A stretch of DNA of 64,000 nucleotides from Luteolibacter ambystomatis (GTDB lineage Bacteria > Verrucomicrobiota > Verrucomicrobiia > Verrucomicrobiales > Akkermansiaceae): contig NZ_CP073100.1 of NCBI RefSeq assembly GCF_018137965.1, forward strand, positions 1,116,001 through 1,180,000, given 5' to 3'. The notes beneath the pieces were generated by a model that saw only the letters and a list, made by a program, of their open reading frames with translations, was not told the origin of the DNA and ran no database searches. The position numbers and the translations under genes are program-made. This document shows positions 9,892-21,500 of the stretch, one piece after another (position 1 is the first letter of the stretch; the number at the start of each line of letters is the position of its first letter).

Positions 9892-10398
9892 ATGGCTGAA
9901 CCCTTCCTTTCAGAGATCCGGCTCATGAGCTTTTCTTACGCGCCCAAAGGTTGGGCGATGTGTAACGGACAGCTCCTGCCGATCAACCAGAACCAGGCGC
10001 TTTTCTCGCTGCTCGGCACCACCTATGGCGGCGACGGACGCGTCAATTTCGCGCTGCCGGATCTCCGCGGTCGTGTGCCGATCCACATGGGCCAGGGCTT
10101 CACGCTGGGCGAGCGCGGCGGCGAGCAGGCTCACACGATCTCAATCAGCGAGATGCCACAGCATCTTCACTTCCTGCAGGCTTCGAGCGTGGATGGCAAC
10201 CAGCTGATCCCCGCGGGCAACCTGCTCGCCTCGACCCCGAGCAAGTTCTACTTCAATCCTCCGGATTCGAGCATCGCCACGATGTCGCCCGGAACGGTGT
10301 CGAGCATCGGTGGATCCCAGGCTCATATCAACATGCAGCCCTTCCTCACGCTGACCTTCTGTATCGCCCTCCAAGGTATCTTCCCATCCCAAAACTAA
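9892..10398 (+). CDS. Phage tail collar-domain protein (microcystin-dependent-protein family), copy 1
   Basis: A 168-residue protein without a signal peptide. The N-terminus (AEPFLSEIRLMSFSYAPKGWAMCNGQLLPI, LFSLLGTTYGGDGRVNFALPDLRGRVPIHMGQG) is the tail Collar domain (PF07484). The C-terminus (GGSQAHINMQPFLTLTFCIALQGIFPSQN) is the usual end of the MdpB/microcystin-dependent-protein group. In phage tails this fold lies at the fibre base, but bacterial chromosomes often carry such genes without other phage functions, as here. It is the first of three tandem paralogues, with 9 nt to the next. No Shine-Dalgarno sequence is visible; the leader is C-rich (CCACCCCACC before ATG). Its cellular role is unknown. 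Confidence 0.88.
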   Translation: MAEPFLSEIRLMSFSYAPKGWAMCNGQLLPINQNQALFSLLGTTYGGDGRVNFALPDLRGRVPIHMGQGFTLGERGGEQAHTISISEMPQHLHFLQASSVDGNQLIPAGNLLASTPSKFYFNPPDSSIATMSPGTVSSIGGSQAHINMQPFLTLTFCIALQGIFPSQN

Positions 10399-10407
10399 TC
10401 ACTCCCC

Positions 10408-10911
10408 ATGGCTCAACCTTATGTAGGTGAAATCCGGATTTTCGCGGGAAATTTCGCCCCGGCAGGATGGGCGTTCTGCGAAGGACAGCTCCTCCCGATT
10501 TCCGAAAACGAGACGCTCTTCAACTTGATCGGCACCACCTATGGTGGCGATGGGGAGAGTACTTTCGCCCTTCCTGATCTGCGTGGCCGTGTGCCGCTTC
10601 ATCAGGGAAGCGGGTTCATCCTTGCCGAGACCGGGGGCGTGGAGGAAGTCACTCTCACCGTCCAGCAGATCCCGGCCCACACCCATCCCGCGCTGTGCGA
10701 CAATACCGTGGCGAACAGCACCGGAGCGGTGAACGCGATTCCCGCGCCTTCCAGCCTGTTCGACGGATTCCAGACCGAGGCCCCCACCACGCCGATGGCT
10801 CCGCAGTCGATCACGCCGGTTGGCGGCAGCCAGCCGCATACGAATTTCCAGCCATATCTCTGCCTGGATTTCATTATTTCGCTGTTCGGCATCTACCCGT
10901 CCCCGTCGTGA
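10408..10911 (+). CDS. Phage tail collar-domain protein, copy 2
   Basis: A 167-residue paralogue of its neighbours, starting AQPYVGEIRIFAGNFAPAGWAFCEGQ. The collar motif GTTYGGDGESTFALPDLRGRVPLHQGSG spans about residues 35-65, and the end is GGSQPHTNFQPYLCLDFIISLFGIYPSPS. The central segment (~70-130) is the part that differs most among the three copies, as expected for a ligand- or partner-specific tip. It lies 9 nt after copy 1 and 38 nt before copy 3, so the three are almost certainly one transcript. No signal peptide and no Shine-Dalgarno sequence are visible. Confidence 0.88.
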   Translation: MAQPYVGEIRIFAGNFAPAGWAFCEGQLLPISENETLFNLIGTTYGGDGESTFALPDLRGRVPLHQGSGFILAETGGVEEVTLTVQQIPAHTHPALCDNTVANSTGAVNAIPAPSSLFDGFQTEAPTTPMAPQSITPVGGSQPHTNFQPYLCLDFIISLFGIYPSPS

Positions 10912-10949
10912 TCTTCCGCACCCATCTTCAATCCTGATCCCTCACTACC

Positions 10950-11477
10950 ATGGCTGATCCTTTTGTGGCGGAAATCCGCATTTTTCCTTTCAACTTCGCT
11001 CCGAAAGGGTGGGCGTTCTGTAACGGCCAATTGATGCCGATTTCCCAGAACACCGCCCTTTTCTCGTTGCTCGGCACCACCTATGGCGGTGACGGCAAAA
11101 GCACCTTCGCGCTGCCGGATGTGCAGGGCAACGTGCCGATGCATCCCGGCCAGGGCCCGGGCCTCTCCCTTCATGATCTGGGTGAGATGAGTGGCTCCCA
11201 ATATGTCACGCTGCTCACCTCGGAGATCCCTCTCCACACCCATACGCTGATGTGCCTGGCGGCCCCGGCCGACACCGCATCTCCGGCTTCCGGTTCCTTT
11301 GCCCGCGTGGTAGGAGCCAGCCCGTATATCCAGCCGGCGGCGATGGGTAATCTCTCGACGATGGCTCCGCAGGCGCTCGCGCCGGCAGGCGGCAGTCTCC
11401 CTCACAACAACATGATGCCGTATTTGACCCTCAATTTCTGCATCGCGCTCCAAGGAGTCTTCCCGCCGCGAGGCTGA
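10950..11477 (+). CDS. Phage tail collar-domain protein, copy 3
   Basis: A 175-residue third paralogue, starting ADPFVAEIRIFPFNFAPKGWAFCNGQ, with GTTYGGDGKSTFALPDVQGNVPMHPGQGPG and the C-terminal GGSLPHNNMMPYLTLNFCIALQGVFPPRG. It is the longest copy, with a few extra residues after the collar motif (GPGLSLHDLGEMSGSQYVTL). It is nine nucleotides upstream of the GNAT gene, which implies translational linkage. Having three copies together is the usual arrangement of this family in bacterial genomes (from memory), perhaps because the products assemble together. Confidence 0.88.
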   Translation: MADPFVAEIRIFPFNFAPKGWAFCNGQLMPISQNTALFSLLGTTYGGDGKSTFALPDVQGNVPMHPGQGPGLSLHDLGEMSGSQYVTLLTSEIPLHTHTLMCLAAPADTASPASGSFARVVGASPYIQPAAMGNLSTMAPQALAPAGGSLPHNNMMPYLTLNFCIALQGVFPPRG

Positions 11478-11486
11478 GGCTGCTTT

Positions 11487-11975
11487 ATGGAGCAAACGGA
11501 TATTCAGGTCCCCGTCGAGCTGCGCGAAGTCACCGCGGCCGACGGGGCTTTTCTTTTGGAGGTGTATGCCTCCACCCGGGCGGAGGAGCTGGCGCAGACC
11601 GGTTGGCCGGACGAGTTGAAGGCGGAATTCTGCCGGATGCAGTTCGAAGCTCAGGATGCCCACTATCGCACCTACTATCCCAACGCCCGTTTCACGGTGA
11701 TCGTGCGGGGAGGGGAGCAGATGGGGCGGCTCTACGTGGATCGCTGGGAAAAGGAGATCCGCGTGATGGACATCGCCCTGCTGCCGTCATGCCGCGGAAG
11801 AGGGGCGGGAACTTTCCTGTTGAAGGAGTTGCAGACCGAGGCGCGGGATGCGGGGAAGGTCCTGAGCATCCACGTCGAGCGGTTCAATCCGGCGCTGCTG
11901 TGGTACCAGCGGCTGGGTTTTCAAGTGGTTGAAGAGAAGAATGTATATCTCCTCCTTAACTGGAATCCTAGTTGA
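11487..11975 (+). CDS. GNAT-family N-acetyltransferase linked to the collar triplet
   Basis: A 162-residue protein with GNAT features: REVTAADGAFLLEVYASTRAEEL at the N-terminus, strand 4 'RVMDIALLPSCRGRGAGTFLLKELQTEA' with the acetyl-CoA pyrophosphate loop RGRGAG (about residues 107-112), and the C-terminal 'HVERFNPALLWYQRLGFQVVEEKNVYLLLNW'. It should transfer an acyl group from acyl-CoA to an amine; the substrate is unknown. It is the last gene of the collar operon. Its 3' end overlaps the convergent DUF6916 gene by 8 nt, the two stops sharing CTAG. The position suggests it modifies a collar protein or another product of the block, which is inference. Confidence 0.85.
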   Translation: MEQTDIQVPVELREVTAADGAFLLEVYASTRAEELAQTGWPDELKAEFCRMQFEAQDAHYRTYYPNARFTVIVRGGEQMGRLYVDRWEKEIRVMDIALLPSCRGRGAGTFLLKELQTEARDAGKVLSIHVERFNPALLWYQRLGFQVVEEKNVYLLLNWNPS

Positions 11976-12357
11976 AAACCGCTTCCAATTCCGTGCCTTC
12001 GGAGGTGGCGGAGTTTTGAGTGAGAAAGATTTCGAATGTGCCCAGTTCCGGATGCGTGAGTTGGTAGATCCGCTGTGGCACGCGCAAGCCCGGAGAGCCG
12101 CGGAAGGAGAGTGAGAAGGGATTGCGTTTTGCATCCGGACGCCGGTGGCCGAGATCGCGAACCGACTCGAGCACCAGCGGATAAACGCGGCCTTCCTCTA
12201 GGATTTCAAAGGTTTCTCCCACGTGCGGAAGGAAGAGATTCTGATCGAGTTCGTTCAGCGGGATCACGGTTTTGGTAGTGGCAGGAATGGAGGGAACGCG
12301 CAAAGGAATTGCGTGCTTGGGGAATGTTTTTGCGACCGGCGGAGAGGGTGGAATCAC
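11968..12357 (-). CDS. DUF6916 domain protein, second copy
   Basis: A 129-residue protein from a GTG start at 12357. The pattern 'LFLPHVGETFEI...RVYPLVLESVRDLGHR...RNPFSLSFRGSPG...IYQLTHPELGTFEIFLTQN...LEAVFN' matches DUF6916 more closely than the copy at 9046-9591. It lacks a signal peptide or anchor, so the two copies probably work in different compartments. It converges on the GNAT gene with an 8-nt overlap. The two DUF6916 genes bracket the collar-GNAT block on the opposite strand, which argues for a functional unit. Confidence 0.75.
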   Translation of the reverse strand: MIPPSPPVAKTFPKHAIPLRVPSIPATTKTVIPLNELDQNLFLPHVGETFEILEEGRVYPLVLESVRDLGHRRPDAKRNPFSLSFRGSPGLRVPQRIYQLTHPELGTFEIFLTQNSATSEGTELEAVFN

Positions 12358-12422
12358 GCGATCGTGCGGGGTCCTGTGACGAAATGGTCAGGGGGGGAGG
12401 ACTGGAGTCGTTATGGCGGAGG

Positions 12423-12428
12423 TATAAA
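12423..12428 (+). promoter_or_regulatory. Possible -10 element of the giant gene
   Basis: TATAAA lies 120 nt before the ATG of the 3529-residue protein, in an AT-rich patch (TATAAACATTTTTT) within an otherwise GC-rich leader. No good -35 lies 16-18 nt upstream. The leader also holds a small hairpin at 12484-12508 (GTGGG/CCCAC core). Confidence 0.3.
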
Positions 12429-12547
12429 CATTTTTTCCCCAAAGAGATTGCTCCTTGTGTCCGGCTTAGTTAAACATCGCCGCGAACGTGGGCTCCGTCC
12501 CACGGTTCTAACATCCCTTCTCCCCAAGAATTCCCTCGTCGCCCGCC

Positions 12548-15500
12548 ATGACCCCGATGCTTCGCCTTCCCCGTGCTGCAGTCCTATCCGCGATCGCAGC
12601 CCTTACCGTCCCGGGCTTGGTTGGCACGCTTCACGCGGCTCCCGTGGTTTCCGCCACCAAGGACGATGGCGTGCCCCAGACGACACGGAAGAAGCCCGGT
12701 GAAACGATCACCTACACCAACACGATCACCAACAGCGGCGACGCGACGGCAAACGGCGTTTCTTTTTCCGATCCGGATGTCCCCGGTACCACATTGAGCG
12801 TTTCTCCGAAGGTGACTCCGATTGCCTTTGATGATGCCTACACGCTCGAAGGCAACACGCCGCTGGCGGTGAACGCCGCGGCGGGTGTGCTGGCGAACGA
12901 TTCCGACCCGGATGGCACGCAGGCGGGACTTACCGCGGTGGGTCTTGATGTGACGGGCACCCAGGGGGCGGTCGTTCTGAATGCCGATGGTTCGTTCACT
13001 TTCACTCCGAATGTCGGCTACTCGGGTACGACCTCTTTCAAGTATCTGGCGCACGATCCGCAGGGACTCGACAGTTTGGTCACCGGCACGGTGACGTTGA
13101 CGGTGACGGCTCCGATCTGGTGGGTGAACAGCGCGGCTGCGGGAGGTGGTAACGGCACCTACGATCTTCCGTTCCAGACGGTGGCCGCCGCAAGCACCGC
13201 GCACCAGGCCAACCAGAAGGTTTTCGTTTATGAAAGCGGAACTGCCTACACTTCCGGAATCACGCTGAAGAACGGTGCGATCCTGATCGGTGAAGGGGAC
13301 GGGATCACTGTCAATGGCATCACCATTGCCGCGGGCACCGCTCCGACCATCAACAATTCCGGTGGCACGGTAGTCACTCTCGGCACCGGGAACACCATCA
13401 AGGGTGTCATTCTCGGAACTTCGAATCTGGCACTCTCCGGAGCTTCTTACGGAACGCTGACCGTTTCCAACACCACGATCAACAACTCCGCCGGTGCGGC
13501 GATCTCGCTGAACGGTGGCGGTGGTACGCTGGTCTTCATGAGTGTGACCTCTGGTGGCGGCACCAATGGCGTGTCGCTGACGAGTCTCACCGGTGGCAGC
13601 GTGACGATCAACGGCGGTGCGATCTCCGGTGCGTCCGGCGCCGCATTTTCGATTTCCGGTGGTCTTGAAACGACCACCTACAACGGCACGATCACTCAGA
13701 ACAACGCCGCCGCCGCGGTTTCGGTGATCAACCGCAACAGCGGTTCTCCAGGAGCGGTCAGCTTCGGTGGTGCCATCACCGCGAGTTCCTCAACCGCCAC
13801 GGCGATCAACCTCACCGGCAACTCCAACGGCACGGTGGCGTTCACCGGCGGTCTGGATCTGACCACCACCAGCGGCGTCGGCTTCAATGCCACCGGTGGC
13901 GGCACGGTGTCCGCGACCCAGAACAACTCGACGATCGTCAACAAGATCACAACCCAGACCGGCACCGCTCTGAATGTGGCGAACACCAACATCGGAGCGT
14001 CGAATCTCACTTTCCGCAGCATCAATGCCGGCACGGCGGGGAGTGGTCCTGCGAACGGCATCGTGCTGAACGCCACCGGCACCAACGGTGGTCTCACCGT
14101 CACGGGGTTGAGCAATGCCCTCGCCAGCGGCGGCACGATCCAGAAGACCACCGGTACCGCGGTCGCATTGACCAGCACCAAGAATCTGAGCCTGGCCTGC
14201 ATGGACATCAAGACCAGCAGCACCTTCGGCATCCAGGCCGGCACCATCGGTGGCAGTTCCACCACAGGCGGGGTGAACGGCCTCACGCTCGACCGCTGCC
14301 GCATCACCGCCAATGGCACGACCAATACCCACGACGGTGTCCAGCTCTACGACCTTTCCGGCGCGGTTACCTTCAACCTCACCAATGTCACCGGTTCACA
14401 GGTCAACAACGTGCGGATCACGAACCGCAGCACCGAGACGATCTCGAACCTGACGGTGACGAATTGCGATTTCTCGACCAACAACGCGACCAACGGCAAT
14501 ACGCTTTTCCTATTGGAAATCCACGGCGGCACGCTGACCACCGGCAACATCTCGAATAGCACGTTCTCCGGCAGCAAAGGCACCGGTCTGAATATCACCA
14601 CCGCCAATGCGGGGACGAGCAGCGGCACCATCAGCAACCTCGTGGTCGGTGGTGCTGTCGGAAGCGGCAACACCTTCTCGAACAGCAACAATCACATCGA
14701 CATCGACACCAGCCAGGATTCGAACCTGACGGTGAAGGTGCAGAACAACGGTTCGGCCGGTACGCCAATGACCGGAAGCGCCTCGCACGCCATCAACTTC
14801 TTCACCGCCCCTGCGACCACCTCCGGCTCGCTCAATGCCCGCGTGGAAGGAAACTACGTCGGCAACGTCGGTTCGGCGGGATCCGGTTCGACGACCGGCA
14901 ACGGCATCCGCGTCAACATGAACGGCGCCACCAATTCGAAGGTGCTGCTCAACGGCAACATGGTGCGCCAGTGCCCGAACGGCCGCGGTATCGAAGTGAT
15001 CGGCCGCAATGGCAGCGGCAACCTCGACGTCACCCTGACCAACAACGACTGCAATCCGAACGATACCAGCGGCTTCCCGCTGGCCGGTATTTTCGTCCAG
15101 TCCCATGAAACGGCGGTCGGATCTTCGACCCACTTCAAGGTCCGCTCGGATATCCGCGGCAACACGGTGCCCGCGGGAGTTCCCTCCGGAGAACTGGTGG
15201 GCGGATACATCGCTCTATTGGAAAGCCAGGCTTCCGGCAATAGCTCGCAGCATGAACTTGTGGGCAGCGGAGCCACCACGAGTGCTTATCTGGCTGCAAA
15301 CAACACTGGAAGCGCCGCTGCGAACGCGGGTGTTTCCTTCATTGCCGGTCCGATCAATACGCCGCCGCTGTTGTTCGCCCAGGGTGGCGTGGAGCACTCG
15401 GTGGAAGCGGATGTTTCCCCGGTCGTCGCCGCTGCGGACACCGCAGCGCCTGTGATCGTGAATACGGTTCGGGCTCCGGTTTCCGCCGCCGCTGCCACGC

Positions 15501-18500
15501 AGCGGACGAGGACAGTGCTTGAGCAGTCCCAGCTCGACTCGCTGGTTGCCGCCGCGACCAAGCGTTGGGAAGCTTCGGGATTGACCCTCGAGCAGAAGGT
15601 GATCCTGAAGGGACTTGCTTTCGAGGCCTCGGATCTGCCGGGCGCCCGTCTTGGTGAAGCCGGTGGCAATCTCATCCGCGTCGGACGCGATCCGGGTGGC
15701 GATGGCTGGTTCATCGACCCGTCCCCGATGAGTGACGAAGCCTTCTCTTCCGAAGTGATCGGCACCCGCCGTTACACCGCTCCGGATCATGCCGCAGCGG
15801 GCCGCATCGACCTGCTCACCACGCTGATGCATGAAATGGGGCACGCCCTTGGCTTGGAAGACTCCTATGCCGCGGCGGATCGTGACAATCTGATGTATGG
15901 CTTCCTCACCAAAGGTGAGCGCCGTCTGCCGGCCGTGGGTCAGGCGATCGGTGCCAAGCCGCACGAGGACGGTGTCTCGCACTTCCTCACTTCTTCGGTT
16001 TCCATCGGTGCTCTGCCCGCAGGCAAGAAGGTGGCGGTCATCTACAGCGTCACCGTGGATGCAGGGATTTCGACTTCCTCGATCAGCAGCCAGGGTTCGG
16101 TGTCGGGTAGCAATTTCGCGACGGCCAGCACGCAGGACACGGGAGTCGGTTCTCCCGGTTCGGGACCAACGGTTACTTTGATCGGTGTTCCACCGGTGAT
16201 CACCAGCGCGAATGCCACGACCTTCAAGGTTGGCACGGCCGGCTCGTTCTCCTTCACAGCTACGGGCATCCCGGGTCCGATCACGTTTTCGACTCTCAGC
16301 ACGCTTCCATCCGGTGTGACCCTTGCCTCGAATGGCACGCTGTCCGGCACCCCGGCGGCGGGTTCAGGCGGCGTTTACACGCTCTCGGTGACTGCTACCA
16401 ATGCGGTTTCTCCGGACGCGACCCAGACCTTCACCCTCACGGTGAACGAGGCTCCGGTGATCACCAGCGCGAACAGCACGACTTTCACGGCAGGGTCCGC
16501 AGGCACCTTCACCGTTACGACCGGCCATATCTATCCGACTGCGGTGACCCTGTCTTCCACCGGCACTCTGCCGAGCGGAGTGACCTTCACCGATAATGGC
16601 AATGGCACCGCCACGCTGGCGGGCACTCCCTCTGCGTCCGCAGGTGGCAGCTATCCGCTGAGCATTACGGCGAACAACGGGATCACTCCGAATGGAACAC
16701 AGTCCTTCACGCTCACGGTCAACCAGGCTCCGGCGATCACTTCCGCGAATGCCACCACCTTCACGGTCGGTTCGGCGGGCAGCTTCACGGTGACTACCAC
16801 CGGCTTCCCGAATGCCGCCATCAGCAAAACCGGCACCCTGCCGGGCGGCGTGACCCTGACCGACAATGGCAATGGCACCGCGACACTCTCGGGCACTCCG
16901 AACGCGGGGACTGGCGGCACCTATTCTCTGACCATTTCCGCCAGCAACGGCGTGGGTTCCACCGCCAACCAGAGCTTCACGCTGACGGTCAACCAAGCTC
17001 CGGCCATCACCTCGGCGAATGCTACTGCGTTCTCCGTAGGTAGTGCGGGTTCCTTCACGGTGACCACCACCGGCTTCCCGAGCGGTGCGACGATGGTGAT
17101 TGGTGGAACCGGGACGCTGCCGTCCGGCGTGACCTTCGTGGACAATGGCAATGGCACCGCGACCTTGTCCGGCACTCCCGCCGCTGCCACGGGCGGCACC
17201 TATCCCCTGACCATCACCGCGAACAATGGTGTCGGCACGCAGGCCAGCCAGTCCTTCACGCTCACGGTCAACCAGGCTCCCGCGATCACCTCCGCGGACA
17301 ACACGGCATTCACCGCCACGATCGCGGGTTCCTTCACGGTGACCACCACCGGTTTCCCGAGCGGCGCGACGATGGTGATCGGTGAAACCGGTTCGCTGCC
17401 GTCCGGCGTGACCTTCGTGGACAACCACGACGGCACGGCGACCCTGTCCGGCACGCCGGGCAGCCTCACCGCGGGCACTTATCCGCTGACCATCACGGCG
17501 AACAACGGCGTGAGCCCGGCTGCCAGCCAGAGCTTCACATTGCTGGTCAAGCCGCCGGTCGATCACTTCACGGTGTCCGCTCCGGCCAATGCCACCGCAG
17601 GCACCGCCGTGAATGTCACGGTGACCGCATTGGATGCTTCCAATGCGCCCGTCCCGAACTACCAGGGCACGGTCCACTTCACCAGCACGGACGTCCAGGC
17701 GGGTCTGCCTGCCAACTACACCTTCACCGCCGGTGACAATGGCTCTCACACCTTCAGCGTCACGCTGAAGACCGCTGGCACGCAGACGGTTTCGGTGAAT
17801 GACACCGTCACCACCTCCGCTGCCGGCACCAGCGGCAACATCACGGTGGGCGCCGGTGCGGATGCGAAGCTGGTCTTCGTCGTGCAGCCGTCCACCACGG
17901 TGGCCGGTGTCGCTATCAGCCCGGCGGTGACCGTTCAGGTTCAGGACGCCTATGGTAACAACACTACCGGCACCCCGAATGTGACCGTCGCCCTCGGCAA
18001 TGCCGGAGTGGCCACGCTTGGCGGCACGTTGACCAATGCGGCTGTCGGTGGCGTTGCGACCTTCAACAACCTGACCGTCGACAAGGTCGGCACCACTTAC
18101 AATCTCGGTGCGACCTCGGGTGCCCTGACCGGTGCGACCAGCAACAACTTCACGATCACCCCGGCGGCAGCGACCCACTACGCGGTCTCCGCTCCGGGCA
18201 GCGCCACGGCCGGCACGGCCTTCAACGTCACGGTGACGGCGCTCGATGCCTTCAACAACACCGCCACCGGCTATGCGGGCACGGTTCACTTCACCAGCAG
18301 CGACGCAGCGGCCACGCTTCCGGCGGACGGCACGCTGACCAGCGGTGTGGGCACCTTCAGCGCCACGCTGAAGACCGCGGGCAGCCGCACGATCACGGCG
18401 ACCGACACGGTCACCGGTTCCATCACCGGCACCAGCAACTCGATCACGGTCGGCGCGGGTGCGGATGCGAAGCTCGTCTTCGTCCAGCAGCCGTCCACCA

Positions 18501-21500
18501 CGGTAGCGGGTGTTTCGATCACTCCGGCAGTGACGGTGCAGATCCAGGATACCTTCGGCAACCCGACCGCCAGCACCTCGAACGTGACGGTGGCTCTTGG
18601 CAACGCGGGCAGCGCCACGCTCTCCGGCACGCTGACCAAGGCCGCGGTGGCAGGTGTGGCCACGTTCAACAACCTGAGCGTCGACAAGGTCGGCACCACC
18701 TACAATCTGGGTGCCACCTCGGGTGCCCTGACCGGTGCGACCAGCAACAACTTCACGATCACTCCGGCGGCTGCCACCCACTACACGGTGTCCGCTCCGG
18801 GCAGCGCGACCGCTGGCACGGCCTTCAACGTGACGGTGACGGCGCTCGATGCCTTCAACAACACCGCCACCGGCTATGCGGGCACGGTTCACTTCACCAG
18901 CAGCGACGCAGCGGCCACGCTTCCGGCGGACGGCACGCTGACTAGCGGTGTGGGCACCTTCAGCGCCACGCTGAGAACCGCGGGCAGCCGCACGATCACG
19001 GCGACCGACACGGTCACCGGTTCGATCACTGGCACTTCCTCAGGTATCACCGTGACGGCGGGAGCGGATGCGAAGCTCGCCTTCGTCCAGCAGCCCTCCA
19101 CCACGGTAGCGGGTGTTTCGATCACCCCGGTGGTGACGGTGCAGATCCAGGACACCTTCGGCAACCCGACCGCCAGCACGGCGAACGTCACGGTGGCCCT
19201 CGGCAACGCGGGCGGTGCCACGCTTTCCGGCACGCTGACCAAGGCGGCGGTGGCGGGTGTGGCCACGTTCAACAACCTGAGCGTCGACAAGGTCGGGACC
19301 ACCTACAATTTGGGTGCCACCTCGGGTGCCCTGACCGGTGCGACCAGCAACAACTTCACGATCACTCCGGCGGCTGCCACCCACTACACGGTCTCCGCTC
19401 CGGGCAGCGCCACGGCAGGCACGGCCTTCAACGTCACGGTGACGGCTCTCGACCAGTTCAACAATACCGCCACCGGCTATGCGGGCACGGTTCACTTCAC
19501 CAGCAGCGATGCAGCAGCCACGCTTCCGGCGGATACCACGTTGACCAGCGGTGTGGGCACCTTCAGCGCCACGCTGAGAACCGCGGGCAGCCGCACAATC
19601 ACGGCGACCGACACGGTCACCGGTTCCATCACCGGCACCTCCGCTTCGATCACAGTCAACCCGGCGGCAGCGACCCACTATGCGGTGTCCGCTCCGGGCA
19701 GCGCGACGGCAGGCACGGCCTTCAACGTGACGGTGACGGCTCTTGACCAGTTCAACAACACGGCCACCGGCTACGCGGGCACGGTTCACTTCACCAGCAG
19801 CGATGCCCAGGCGGTTCTCCCCGCGAACAGCACACTGACCAGCGGTGTGGGCACCTTCAGCGCCACGCTGAAGACCGCGGGTAGCCGCACGATCACGGCG
19901 ACCGACACGGTCACCGGCTCCATCACCGGCACGTCCGCTGGCATCACTGTAACGGCGGGCGCGGATGCGAAGCTGGTCTTCGTCCAGCAGCCATCGACCA
20001 CGGTGGCGGGTGTCTCGATCGCTCCGGCGGTGACGGTGCAGATCCAGGATACCTTCGGCAACCCGACCTCCAGCACCTCGAACGTGACGGTGGCTCTCGG
20101 CAACGCGGGTGGTGCCACGCTTTCCGGCACGCTGACCAAGGCGGCGGTCGCGGGCGTGGCCACGTTCAACAACCTGAGCGTGGACAAGGTCGGCACCACC
20201 TACAATCTCGGTGCCACCTCGGGTGCCCTGACTGGTGCGACGAGCAACAACTTCACGATCACTCCGGCGGCGGCGACCCACTACACGGTGTCCGCTCCGG
20301 CGAATGCCACGGCTGGCACGGCCTTCAACGTGACGGTGACGGCGCTCGACCAATTCAACAACACGGCCACCGGCTACGCGGGCACGGTTCACTTCACCAG
20401 TAGCGATGCTCCGGCCACGCTTCCGGCCAACAGCACGTTGACCAATGGTGTTGGCACCTTCAGCGCCACCCTGAAGACCGGCGGTAATCAGACCATCACG
20501 GCGACCGATACGGTCACCAGTTCGATCACCGGCACCAGTGGCAACATCAACGTTGATCCTCGTTCCGATCTGGCCGTGACCGTCACGGACTCCCCCGATC
20601 CGGTGTTTGCGGGCAACAACATCACCTACACGATCAACGTCGTGAACAACGGTCCAAGCGCGGCGGCGTCCGTCTCGCTGTCAGACACCTTGCCTGCCGG
20701 AACGACCTTCGTGTCCTTCACCGCTCCGGGCGGATGGACGCCTTCGACTCCGGCTATCAATGGTACCGGTACGGTGACCGTGACCAAGTCCAGCGTAGCC
20801 CCGGCGGAAACCGCGAGCTTCACGCTTGTCGTCAAGGTGGCGGCCTCCGTGTTGAGTGGCACCGTGATCAGCGACACCGCGAGCATCACGACCAGCACCA
20901 CCGAGCTCAATACCGGCAACAATTCCGCGACCACCACCACCACGGTGACGGCCAACGCCGACCTCGCGGTGACGGTGACGGATGCTCCGGATCCGGTGAC
21001 CGCAGGACAGAACCTCACCTACACGATCAGCTATGCGAACGCCGGTCCGAGCGACGCCGCCACCGTAACGGTGAGCGATACGCTTCCGGCTGGAACGACC
21101 TTCGTGTCCTCCACTTCTCCGGGCGGATGGTCGGCCACGACTCCGGTGGTGGGCAGCGCGGGCACCGTGACCTTCACTTCGGCGAGCATCGCCAGTGGTG
21201 GTTCCGGTTTGTTCACCATCGTCGTGAAGGTGGCACCCAGTGTCGCCTCCGGCACGGTGATCTCCAACACCGCGACCATCACTTCGGCCTCCACCGATCC
21301 GAATTCCGGCAACAACAGCGCCACCGCGACCACCACCGTTACCCGTTCCGCGGATCTGGCCCTCACCGCCACGGCCACGCCGGACCCGGTGAATGCCACC
21401 CAGAACGCGACCTACACGATTGATGTGATCAACAACGGTCCAAGCGATGCGGCCAATGCCCTCGTCACCTTCCCGTTCCCGGCGAATGTGACCTTCGTGT

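Noticed and set aside
9624-9899. 91-codon plus-strand open frame in the divergent spacer
   Set aside because: It has no signal peptide or recognisable domain, overlaps the collar start and the region needed for promoters, and has an unusual amino-acid composition (many His, Ser, Ile).
9892-11477. Reading the collar genes as part of a prophage
   Set aside because: No other phage gene, integrase, attachment repeat or change in base composition lies around them. The three intact paralogues look like resident bacterial genes.
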